A stretch of DNA of 64,000 nucleotides from Bacteroidales bacterium (GTDB taxonomy: Bacteria > Bacteroidota > Bacteroidia > Bacteroidales > UBA932), in the NCBI GenBank assembly GCA_017447815.1, contig JAFSMS010000019.1:62001-126000 (forward strand), in the 5' to 3' direction. A program made the position numbers and the translations under genes. This document shows positions 24,767 to 33,182 of the stretch, in pieces. The notes under the pieces are model-generated. The model searched no databases and was not told the DNA's origin. It saw only the letters and a program-made list of their open reading frames with translations. Position 1 is the first letter of the stretch. The number at the start of each line of letters is the position of its first letter.

Positions 24767-26008
24767 ATGAAAGCAGTGAACAAATGGTATAAATGGGAGG
24801 TGCTGGCCCTTCTCTGGGTAGCGTACCTCCTCAATCAGGGAGACAGGCAAGTCTTCAATTCAGTGCTTCCCCTGATCCGGGACAGCCTGAATCTCACGGA
24901 CGCATCAGTAAGTTTGATTGCCGTGTTCTTTAACCTGTTCTACGCTGCCATGGTCCCCATCGGCGGCTGGATGGGAGACCGTTTCTCCCGAAAATGGGTA
25001 TGCACCCTGAGCATTCTGTTCTGGAGCGTAGCCACCATGTTCACAGGCCTGGCGAACGGGGTGTTCCTGCTCATCCTCACCCGCTCCGTGGCCACCGGCG
25101 GCGGAGAAGCCTTCTTCGGCCCGGCCAATTACTCCCTCTTGGGACAGTACCACACGGATACCCGGGCCCGGGCCATGTCCATTCACCAGACATCCTACTA
25201 TGTAGGCGTCATCCTGGCCGGCTGGCTGGCCGGCTATATCGGTGACCACCTGGGATGGCAGTACGCCTTTTACATTTTCGGCGGCGCCGGCGTAATCTGG
25301 GCGTTTGTCATGGCGCTGAGGCTCAAGGACGCACCCAGGGAAGAAACGGGAGGGGACGATTCCAATGTTTCCATCTGGGACGGTTTCAAGACAGTTTTCA
25401 CAACGCCCACTGCATTGATGGTGACCGTCGGCTTCTGCGGTTTCATCTTCGTCATCACCGGATACATGACGTGGGTACCCACCTTCCTCCAGGAAAATTT
25501 CGGCCAGACGGGAGCCCAAGCCGGACTCCATTCCATGCTCTGGACCTATGTGGCAGCCTTTGCAGGCGTACTCCTCGCCGGAACTCTCAGCGACAAGTGG
25601 GCCGCCAAAGACCCCCGTAAAAGAATGGTCATCCAAGGAGCCGGCCTCATCCTCGGAGCCTTTTTCCTGCCCTTTATGGGAACGGTCCGCAACCTGTGGA
25701 TCTTGTATCTGTGTTTTGCCGGATGGGGATTTTTCCGCGCATTCTTCGACGCCAATATCTATGCCGCCCTATATGACGTCACGCCAAAACACCTGCACGC
25801 TTCCTGCTCCAGTGCCATGATCATGACCGGTTTTGCCGTAGGCGCCACAGCCCCTTACATCCTGGCCCTCATTAAGGAGAGCACCGGAAGCCTCAACGCC
25901 ACCTTCCCCATCCTGGGACTCATCTGGCTGGTGTGCGGACTCGCCTGCCTGTGGGTAAGCGCAAAATATTACAACAGAGATAACGCTAAAATCAACAACC
26001 ATGAATAA
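24767..26008 (+). CDS. MFS sugar/organic anion transporter
   Basis: A 413-residue major facilitator superfamily permease with twelve predicted hydrophobic segments. The family motif between TM2 and TM3 reads GGWMGDRFSRKW, and the repeat in the second half is GTLSDKWAAKDPRKR. LNQGDRQVFNSVLPLI in TM1 resembles sialic acid or hexuronate permeases of the anion:cation symporter group. It probably imports the mono- or oligosaccharide released by the locus. It is the first gene of the rightward operon and overlaps the isomerase gene by 8 bp. Confidence 0.88.
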   Translation: MKAVNKWYKWEVLALLWVAYLLNQGDRQVFNSVLPLIRDSLNLTDASVSLIAVFFNLFYAAMVPIGGWMGDRFSRKWVCTLSILFWSVATMFTGLANGVFLLILTRSVATGGGEAFFGPANYSLLGQYHTDTRARAMSIHQTSYYVGVILAGWLAGYIGDHLGWQYAFYIFGGAGVIWAFVMALRLKDAPREETGGDDSNVSIWDGFKTVFTTPTALMVTVGFCGFIFVITGYMTWVPTFLQENFGQTGAQAGLHSMLWTYVAAFAGVLLAGTLSDKWAAKDPRKRMVIQGAGLILGAFFLPFMGTVRNLWILYLCFAGWGFFRAFFDANIYAALYDVTPKHLHASCSSAMIMTGFAVGATAPYILALIKESTGSLNATFPILGLIWLVCGLACLWVSAKYYNRDNAKINNHE

Positions 26009-27464
26009 AGTCGAAAAACAAAGGAAGCCTCGTGCCGGCCTCCTGCTCATAGCTTCTCCCCGATTCAAAACCCTGTATGGCCCCCAACGAGGAACCTATC
26101 ATGAGCGCAAACTGAAAGCGGTGGAGGATATCAAAGCCAGCATGAACTTCCTGGACTTGGCAGACCCGGGCATCGTCTATGAAAGGGAAGATGCCGAAAA
26201 AGCCATGAAACTGTTCTTCAACGAAAAGGTAGATTTCATCTATGCCGAGTTCCTCTCCTGGAGCGAAGACTTTGCCTGGATCCGTTTTCTGAGGGACTGC
26301 CCGCAGATTCCCATCCTTTTCTGCAATGTGGCAAAGCCCCGCATGGGTTTTGAGACCACGCTGGACGAGGACGATTTCATCGACTATCTGTGCGCCGGCA
26401 CTCTGGTGGGGTCCCTGGAGGGTTCCGGAAGCCTCCGGAGAATCCCCAGGAAGAATGTGCGCACCGTCATGGGCACCCGGGAACAAATTACGGAAAAGGT
26501 ACGCATCTATGCCGATGCCGCCCGCACCCGCAGCATCCTGCGCAACTCCACCGTAGGCCTTATGGCCAACATGAACGAGGCCATGTGGAGCACCTACATA
26601 GACAATTATGACCTCTTCACCAAAATCGGCCCGGAAATCCATTACCTTCCCTACAGCGACTACGGCGCTGAAATAGAGGCTCTCACCAACGAAGAAGTGG
26701 AGACCTACGCACACAACCTCACCTCCCGCTACCAGATGATGCCGGATGTTGAGTACGACAAATTCATCGGCTGCATAAAAGCCACCCTCGCCATCAAGAA
26801 GATGGCCCAGAAGAACGATATCGACTGTTATGTCTATAACGACATCGACCAGGCCACCTTCCGAACTGCCGGCTGCCGGGCGGGATTCTATCCCCAGTGG
26901 TTCAACGAGAACGTAAGCGTACTTGTCCCGGAGGCCGACATCGGTGCCGGGCTGGCCACCTATATTCTCAAACTTCTGAGCGGAAAGCATGTCAATTTCA
27001 TCGAACCGTTCCACATCGAGGACGATTTCGGCACCTTTGCCGGCGGGCATGCCGGCCCCAACGACCACAATGACCCCGCCTGGCAGGACAATGTCATCAT
27101 CTCCCGCGATGTCCGTTTTGCCAAGACATCCTGGAAATATGCCGGAGCCCCGTTCGCCTGGTACCGCATCAGTCCCGGTATGAAAACGGTAGCCGGCCTG
27201 TATGAGCAGAACGGAAAATACAAAATGGTCACCTTCATGGCCGAAAGCCTTTCCGAAAAAGACACGCCCCAGAGCGTCCAAAAGCACTTGCTGGCCACTT
27301 ACAGCCACACCATCTTCCGCCCCGCAGTGCCTGTAAAGGAACTCTTTGAGCAGGTTCTCAAAATCGGAGTCACCCAGCACTTTGCCATCGTGGACGGAGA
27401 TTATCGTCCGCAACTGGAAGCCCTGGCCGAAATGATGGGATTCGAATTTTATAATATCGGTTAG
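26001..27464 (+). CDS. L-arabinose/L-fucose isomerase family protein
   Basis: A 487-residue cytoplasmic isomerase of the AraA/FucI superfamily, which converts aldoses to ketoses with a divalent metal. Likely metal ligands line up with AraA: Glu311 in VPEADIG, Glu335 in FIEPFHIEDD and His350 in AGGHAG. The N-terminal domain has FNEKVDFIYAEFLSW where AraA-type proteins carry substrate-contact loops. The actual sugar is unclear, although the GH127 enzyme nearby makes L-arabinose a reasonable candidate. It is followed by the mannose-6-phosphate isomerase-like gene after 2 bp. Confidence 0.8.
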   Translation: MNKVEKQRKPRAGLLLIASPRFKTLYGPQRGTYHERKLKAVEDIKASMNFLDLADPGIVYEREDAEKAMKLFFNEKVDFIYAEFLSWSEDFAWIRFLRDCPQIPILFCNVAKPRMGFETTLDEDDFIDYLCAGTLVGSLEGSGSLRRIPRKNVRTVMGTREQITEKVRIYADAARTRSILRNSTVGLMANMNEAMWSTYIDNYDLFTKIGPEIHYLPYSDYGAEIEALTNEEVETYAHNLTSRYQMMPDVEYDKFIGCIKATLAIKKMAQKNDIDCYVYNDIDQATFRTAGCRAGFYPQWFNENVSVLVPEADIGAGLATYILKLLSGKHVNFIEPFHIEDDFGTFAGGHAGPNDHNDPAWQDNVIISRDVRFAKTSWKYAGAPFAWYRISPGMKTVAGLYEQNGKYKMVTFMAESLSEKDTPQSVQKHLLATYSHTIFRPAVPVKELFEQVLKIGVTQHFAIVDGDYRPQLEALAEMMGFEFYNIG

Positions 27465-27466
27465 TT

Positions 27467-29338
27467 ATGAGTTTCATGTACAATCCGTTCCCTTTTCACG
27501 ACCCCAAGCCCGTGAACAAGCCGGAACTTTCACAAAACACCATTGATTCGATCGTGGCCGGCGGCAATCAGCATGTTGCCAAGGCTTTAATGACCGCCAT
27601 TGCCCCAAAGGTACAGCAGGAAGGCGCTATTGTGGCTTTCGACGGCTATACAACCACCAAATGGGATGTCATGGTAAGCCTGCTTGCCCGCGAATGCGAC
27701 GTCTTCGGCTTCAAGATTGAATTTGTGGACAGTTACCAGTTTACCTTCAAAAACGGCGAGGAAATCGACGGAATCATCGACCCGCTCCTTATCTGGGACA
27801 AGGGAATCGACCCCACGCTTCTTTACGGAAAGGTGTATCACGGCGGCTATATCGGCCTCATGGACCCGGCCAAGGTGGAAGCCTACAAGAAGGAAATACC
27901 CGCCCTCAAGGCACCCGGAACGCTGGTGGTGGTATATGGATACGGTTCTCTTATCAAAGAATTCCGTCCCCTGTATGACATCAAATGCTGGTTTGACATC
28001 ACCCCCATGAACAGCATGCTGCGCATCCGTGCCGGCGAATATGCCAATCTGGGCAAAAAGCATACGGGAATCATCAATCGGACCATCCGCCGCTGCTATT
28101 ACTGTGACTTTGAGAATGCAGTGCAACTCCGGAAGGAATTGTTCGACACAGGAGAACTGGACTGGTACTTTTTGGACAACGACCGGGGCAACCTGCAGAT
28201 GATGCCGTTCTCCACGTTTGCCGATATTTGTGCCCAACTGGTTAAATACCCGTTCCGCGCCAAGCCGTGCTATCTGGAAGGTGTCTGGGGCGGCAGTTAC
28301 ATGAAAGAGAAACGCCATCTGCCCCAGAAGATGCGCAACGCCGCCTGGGTGTTTGACTTCATCCCCATGGAAGTGAGCGTGCTGGTAAAGGCCGGTGAGG
28401 AAATGCTGGACATCAATTACTGTTCCTTCGTCCACAAGGAAGGAGTGGCGCTCATGGGCGAAAAATGCGTCAGGAAATACCAGGGGTACTTCCCCATCCG
28501 CTTCAACTGGGACGACAGTTACCATTCCACCGGCAACATGAGCATCCAGTGCCACTCCGGAGGAGAATTCAACGTCAAGAACTACAACGAGTTCGGCCGC
28601 CAGGACGAAAGTTACTACATTGTAGTCACCGGCCAGGATGCCAAGACATTTATCGGCTTCCGGGACGATGCCGACATTCCTGCCTTCTTCAAGGAAATTG
28701 AAGCCGCAGACACGGAACACAAGCCCTGCGACTACATGAAATACGTAAGTTACGAGGAGTCCAAGCCGGGCCTGCAGGTAATGCTGCCCGCAGGGACCAT
28801 CCACTCCAGCGGCCGCAACCAGGTAATCCTGGAGATCGGTTCACTCACGATTGGCTCCTATACCTATAAAATGTACGACTATCTGCGGTTGGACTTTGAC
28901 GGGAAACAGCGGCCCATCCATACGCACCTGGGCGAACGCAACGTACGTCAGGACCGCCGTTATTCCGTCATCCATGACCCGGCCAGTCCGGAGTACATTG
29001 TACAGCAGCCACGGCTTGACTGCGAAGGAAACGGCTGGAAGGAATTCATTCTGGGCGAGAATCCCCAGATGTACATCTCCCTGCGTCGCCTGGAATTTGA
29101 AAAAGCCTGCGAGCAGGACACCCACGGCGAGAAATTCCATGTGCTCACCCTGGTGGACGGGGACCATATCCGTATCCGCAGCGCAGAACACCCGGAACGC
29201 TACTTTGACCTGGATTTCATGGAGATAGCCTGCGTACCGGCCTCTATGGGAAAATACGTGATTGAAAACCTGGGCAAAGAGCCCATTTCCGTACACAAGA
29301 CCTGCCTGAGAGACGGTTATGAAAACGATCCTCGTTGA
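27467..29338 (+). CDS. Mannose-6-phosphate isomerase-like protein with large N-terminal domain
   Basis: A 623-residue protein whose middle and C-terminal parts look like class I mannose-6-phosphate isomerase. The zinc-binding cupin stretch is MSIQCHSGGEFNVKNYNEFG (His363), followed by YYIV and LPAGTIHSSG. The first roughly 300 residues form a separate domain (IVAFDGYTTTKWDVMVSLL, FVDSYQF) that sits where a nucleoside-kinase-like fold could be, but it lacks a Walker A motif and I cannot assign it. With the isomerase and ROK kinase genes it probably processes the imported sugar. It overlaps the ROK gene by 20 bp. Confidence 0.65.
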   Translation: MSFMYNPFPFHDPKPVNKPELSQNTIDSIVAGGNQHVAKALMTAIAPKVQQEGAIVAFDGYTTTKWDVMVSLLARECDVFGFKIEFVDSYQFTFKNGEEIDGIIDPLLIWDKGIDPTLLYGKVYHGGYIGLMDPAKVEAYKKEIPALKAPGTLVVVYGYGSLIKEFRPLYDIKCWFDITPMNSMLRIRAGEYANLGKKHTGIINRTIRRCYYCDFENAVQLRKELFDTGELDWYFLDNDRGNLQMMPFSTFADICAQLVKYPFRAKPCYLEGVWGGSYMKEKRHLPQKMRNAAWVFDFIPMEVSVLVKAGEEMLDINYCSFVHKEGVALMGEKCVRKYQGYFPIRFNWDDSYHSTGNMSIQCHSGGEFNVKNYNEFGRQDESYYIVVTGQDAKTFIGFRDDADIPAFFKEIEAADTEHKPCDYMKYVSYEESKPGLQVMLPAGTIHSSGRNQVILEIGSLTIGSYTYKMYDYLRLDFDGKQRPIHTHLGERNVRQDRRYSVIHDPASPEYIVQQPRLDCEGNGWKEFILGENPQMYISLRRLEFEKACEQDTHGEKFHVLTLVDGDHIRIRSAEHPERYFDLDFMEIACVPASMGKYVIENLGKEPISVHKTCLRDGYENDPR

Positions 29339-30122
29339 CATAGGCGGCACTTTCATCAAGCGCTCCGACGGACGCCAGTTCCCGATTTCCAGCGACGGAA
29401 GCCGGGAAGTGATCGCCGAAACCATCCGGAGAGCCATCGGCCCTGCGGACGGGCTGGACGGAATCGGCGTAGCCATTCCGGGACCGTTCGACTTCGAAAA
29501 GGGCATTTTCCTGATGGATCATAAATTCGCCGCAGTAAAAGGGGTCTCATTCCGTGAATTGGTTTCGATTCCGGAAAGTGTTCCGCTTAAATTCGGACAT
29601 GATGTGAATACCCTTCTGGACGGCGCAGTCCGGATGCTCGCCCTTCGCCACATCAATACGGCTCTGGTAACCTTGGGAACAGGACTGGGGTTTGCGTACG
29701 CCCTCCACGGCATCGTCCAGCGCAACGCCGCCGGTTCTCCGGCGAGAAGCCTTTGGAATCTCCCCTGGAAAGAGGGAATCCTGGAAGATGCCGTAAGTGC
29801 GCGGGGAATCAGGATCGCCTATGCCCGCAAAACCGGAGACGGGACCCAAAGCGCTTATTCCATCGCCAACAAAGCCCACGACGGAGACCCGACAGCCCGG
29901 GATGTATATGCCCATATCGGAACGCTGCTGGGAAACGCCCTGCAGGAATATGTCCGTGAACTGGACATCCGGATGATTCTTTTCGGAGGTCAGATAGCCC
30001 AGTCACTGGACCTGATGATGAACCCGCTACAGGATACCCTGCCGGGGATCGAACTGCGTCACGTTCCGAAGAATGCTGTCTTTGAAGGCCTTGCAGGCCT
30101 GTTTGAAAACAATAAAGAATAA
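29319..30122 (+). CDS. ROK family sugar kinase
   Basis: A 267-residue ROK-family protein with the N-terminal phosphate loop LVDIGGTFIKR, GVAIPGPFDF, the catalytic Asp in FGHDVN, and the ATP-binding TLGTGLGFA. It is shorter than typical glucokinases (about 300-320) and the zinc-binding CxCGxxGC motif is absent. No DNA-binding domain precedes the fold, so it is a kinase rather than a repressor. It presumably phosphorylates the sugar delivered by the MFS permease. Its start lies inside the end of the preceding gene, which suggests coupled translation. Confidence 0.85.
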   Translation: MKTILVDIGGTFIKRSDGRQFPISSDGSREVIAETIRRAIGPADGLDGIGVAIPGPFDFEKGIFLMDHKFAAVKGVSFRELVSIPESVPLKFGHDVNTLLDGAVRMLALRHINTALVTLGTGLGFAYALHGIVQRNAAGSPARSLWNLPWKEGILEDAVSARGIRIAYARKTGDGTQSAYSIANKAHDGDPTARDVYAHIGTLLGNALQEYVRELDIRMILFGGQIAQSLDLMMNPLQDTLPGIELRHVPKNAVFEGLAGLFENNKE

Positions 30123-30133
30123 TCTATAATTTT

Positions 30134-33100
30134 ATGTCAACATTCCGAAAAACCCTCCTCACAATGCTCCTCTGTCTTGCAGGAATCTCCCTGCAGGCCC
30201 AGACCCGCAATGTGAAAGGAACCGTTCTGGACGAGACGGACGCTCCGGTCGCCGGAGCCTTTGTCACCGTCAAGGGGGAAACCCGCGGCGTGATGACCGA
30301 CGGAGCCGGCCGGTTCGAGATTTCGGTCAAGCCGGAAGATATCCTCATTGTCTCCTTCCTCGGCTATGACGACGATGAAGTGTCCGTCCGGGACCAGAAG
30401 GAAATCCTGGTAAAACTGACTCCCCAAGCCAATCAGTTGGAAGAAGTGGTGATGGTTGCCTATGGCGCCCAGAAAAAGGCATCGGTCATCGGATCCATCA
30501 CTTCCGTGGAAGCCGACCAGCTGAAAGCGCCCATCGGCCAGTTGTCCACCGGGCTTGCCGGCAAACTGGCAGGCGTGGTGGCCGTACAGCATAGCGGCGA
30601 ACCGGGCTCCAGCGCAGAATTTTGGATTCGGGGCGTCAACACCTTCGGCGCCAATGCCTATCCCCTTGTCCTGGTGGACGGCGTAGAACGTTCCATGGAT
30701 TTGGTGGACACCGAAGACATCGCGTCCTTTTCCATCCTGAAAGACGCTACCGCCACAGCGCTTTACGGTGTGCGCGGTGCCAATGGCATCGTACTCATCA
30801 CCACCAAGCGCGGTGCCGAATCCAAGCCCAAAGTGAACGTGAAACTGGAAAGCGGCCTCACTTCCCCGACCCAATTGCCACAGATGGCATCGGCTTCCCA
30901 GTTCATCGATTACCTGAATACGATGCAGCCGGGTGCCATCGACGACTACAGCCGTCAGATGTACCTTTCCGGTGCCGATCCTGACTTGTATCCCAATGTG
31001 GATTGGATTCATGAAATATTCAAGAACCAGGCAAGCACCGTCAAGGCCAATGTCAACGTAACGGGCGGTACCCGGAACGTGCGGTATTATGCCGGCGGCT
31101 CCTACTATTTCGAGGATGGTATTTTCAACACGGAAAAGAATGACCGATATAACTCCCAGATGAACTTTCAGCGGTTCAACTTCCGCACCAATGTGGACAT
31201 CAACATTACCAAGTCCACCACTCTGGGCATGGACCTGAGCACCCAGTTCACCAAAAAGAACCAGCCGGGTACGGGCCTTTCCAACATCTACAACACCGTG
31301 ATGCAGATTACCCCCATCGGTTTCCCGAAGGTGTTCAGCGACGGAACCCTCTCTAATCCGGAGACCGGTTCCAACCCTTACAACATGATCAACAACATGG
31401 GCTACTCCACCATCAATACGCAGAACGCGCAGACCACCGTAGCCCTGACCCAGGATTTCTCCGAACTCATCACCGAAGGTCTCACTGCCAAGGTCCAGGT
31501 TTCCTGGGACGCCCGCACCGCCTCTTCCGTCACCAACGGCATCCTGCCGCGCGTGTATTACAAGAAATGGGACGAGGAGACACAGGATTACGTATATGTC
31601 GCCCAGAACAACACGGAAGGCTACATCAACGTGTCCAGTTCCTCCCAAAGCGGTTACACCGTCCTCAATGTGGAAGCATCCGTCAATTACGAGCGCAGTT
31701 TCAACAGCGCCCACCGTGTGAGCGGCATGTTCCTGTACTATCTCAGGGACCGCGCCAATACGCACCCCGGCTATGACTATTGGGAAACCTTCCCGCGCAA
31801 AAGTCTGGGTATTGCAGGCCGTGCCACTTACAGTTACAAGGATCGCTATTTCGTCGAATTCAACTTCGGCTACAACGGTTCCGAGAACTTCTCGCCGGGC
31901 CATCGCTTCGGTTTCTTCCCCTCCGCCGCAGTAGGGTACATCCTCTCCAATGAAAAATTCTGGGACCCGATCAAGACCTGGTTCAGCCTGTTCAAAATCA
32001 AGGCATCCATCGGCAAAGTGGGTAACGACCAAATCGGTGGCAGCCGACGGTTCGGTTACAATACGACCATGGACATCACCGGCATCAACGGGTTCTCCTG
32101 GGGTGAAACACAACCCACTTATGTAAGCGGTGTCGCTACGGGCGAAATCGGCAACCCGGACATTGTCTGGGAAGAAGCCCTCAAGCGAAACATCGGCCTG
32201 GAAATCAACCTGTTCCGTAATCAGTTCAAGTTCCAACTGGACTATTTCAACGATCTCCGCAGCGGCATTTTCCTCCCGCGCGAATCCCTGCCCAGCGCCG
32301 TCGGTTTCCGGAAAACCCAGTACATCAACATCGGCCGGATGCAGAATGCCGGTTTTGACCTTTCTGCCCAGTATGATCATTTGTTCGGCAACGGCTTGTC
32401 TTTAAGTACGCGCGGCAACTTTACCTTCAACCGCAACAAACGCCTGTATGATGACAAGCCCAGCCAGGTTTATGCCTATCAGAATACCGCCGGCTTTGCC
32501 AACAACCAGCAGCGCGGCCTCATTGCCGAAGGCCTGTTCATGAATCAGGAAGAAATCGACACCTGGCCCAGCCAGTACGGGCGTACCCTGCAGCCCGGAG
32601 ACATCAAGTACCGGGATGTGAACGGAGACGGCATCGTAAACGATTTGGACATGGTAGCCATCGGCTATACCACCATCCCGGAAATCAACTACGGTTTCGG
32701 ACTCAGTCTGAGTTGGAAAGGCATCGATGCGAGCGTCTTCTTCAGCGGAATGGCCAATGTGACCCGTTTTATCGGAGGTTACAACCTTTACGGCGGCGCC
32801 GCCACCAATGTTCTTATCCAGGGGCAGATTTTCGCCGACGTGGCCGAAAAGAGTTGGACGGTAACACACGACCCCCATGCCGAGTATCCCCGCTTCTCTG
32901 TGGAAACGCCCGCCAACAACCAGATTCGCTCTACCTATTGGCAGAAGGACATGGGATTCCTTCGCCTCAAAAATGCCGAACTGGGCTACACCTTCCCCAA
33001 GAAATGGACCAAGAAGGCCGGCATTTCCACCGCCCGTATCTACCTGCAGGGCGTGAATCTTCTCACCTTCTCCAAATTCAAACTCTGGGATCCGGAACTG

Positions 33101-33169
33101 GAGTCTTCCTACGGAAATGTTTACCCCCTCACCCGGAATGTGAGCATCGGCCTGAACCTGAACTTCTAA
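30134..33169 (+). CDS. SusC/RagA-type TonB-dependent outer-membrane transporter
   Basis: A 1011-residue SusC-like protein: signal peptide (to about residue 22, ending LQAQ), carboxypeptidase-D-like regulatory domain (about 26-105), plug domain (about 110-235, with AEFWIRGVNTFG and YPLVLVDGV), and a beta-barrel ending in an aromatic residue (NLNF). Like other SusC proteins it imports oligosaccharides through the outer membrane with TonB energy. No extra N-terminal signalling domain of the FecA type is present, so anti-sigma control is unlikely. It is followed by susD after 13 bp. Confidence 0.95.
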   Translation: MSTFRKTLLTMLLCLAGISLQAQTRNVKGTVLDETDAPVAGAFVTVKGETRGVMTDGAGRFEISVKPEDILIVSFLGYDDDEVSVRDQKEILVKLTPQANQLEEVVMVAYGAQKKASVIGSITSVEADQLKAPIGQLSTGLAGKLAGVVAVQHSGEPGSSAEFWIRGVNTFGANAYPLVLVDGVERSMDLVDTEDIASFSILKDATATALYGVRGANGIVLITTKRGAESKPKVNVKLESGLTSPTQLPQMASASQFIDYLNTMQPGAIDDYSRQMYLSGADPDLYPNVDWIHEIFKNQASTVKANVNVTGGTRNVRYYAGGSYYFEDGIFNTEKNDRYNSQMNFQRFNFRTNVDINITKSTTLGMDLSTQFTKKNQPGTGLSNIYNTVMQITPIGFPKVFSDGTLSNPETGSNPYNMINNMGYSTINTQNAQTTVALTQDFSELITEGLTAKVQVSWDARTASSVTNGILPRVYYKKWDEETQDYVYVAQNNTEGYINVSSSSQSGYTVLNVEASVNYERSFNSAHRVSGMFLYYLRDRANTHPGYDYWETFPRKSLGIAGRATYSYKDRYFVEFNFGYNGSENFSPGHRFGFFPSAAVGYILSNEKFWDPIKTWFSLFKIKASIGKVGNDQIGGSRRFGYNTTMDITGINGFSWGETQPTYVSGVATGEIGNPDIVWEEALKRNIGLEINLFRNQFKFQLDYFNDLRSGIFLPRESLPSAVGFRKTQYINIGRMQNAGFDLSAQYDHLFGNGLSLSTRGNFTFNRNKRLYDDKPSQVYAYQNTAGFANNQQRGLIAEGLFMNQEEIDTWPSQYGRTLQPGDIKYRDVNGDGIVNDLDMVAIGYTTIPEINYGFGLSLSWKGIDASVFFSGMANVTRFIGGYNLYGGAATNVLIQGQIFADVAEKSWTVTHDPHAEYPRFSVETPANNQIRSTYWQKDMGFLRLKNAELGYTFPKKWTKKAGISTARIYLQGVNLLTFSKFKLWDPELESSYGNVYPLTRNVSIGLNLNF

Positions 33170-33182
33170 AGACGAACCGATC

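Noticed and set aside
30137..32380. A 747-codon open frame antisense to the SusC gene
   Set aside because: It is a shadow of GC-rich codon use on the other strand; the plus-strand SusC reading is complete with signal peptide and domain order.
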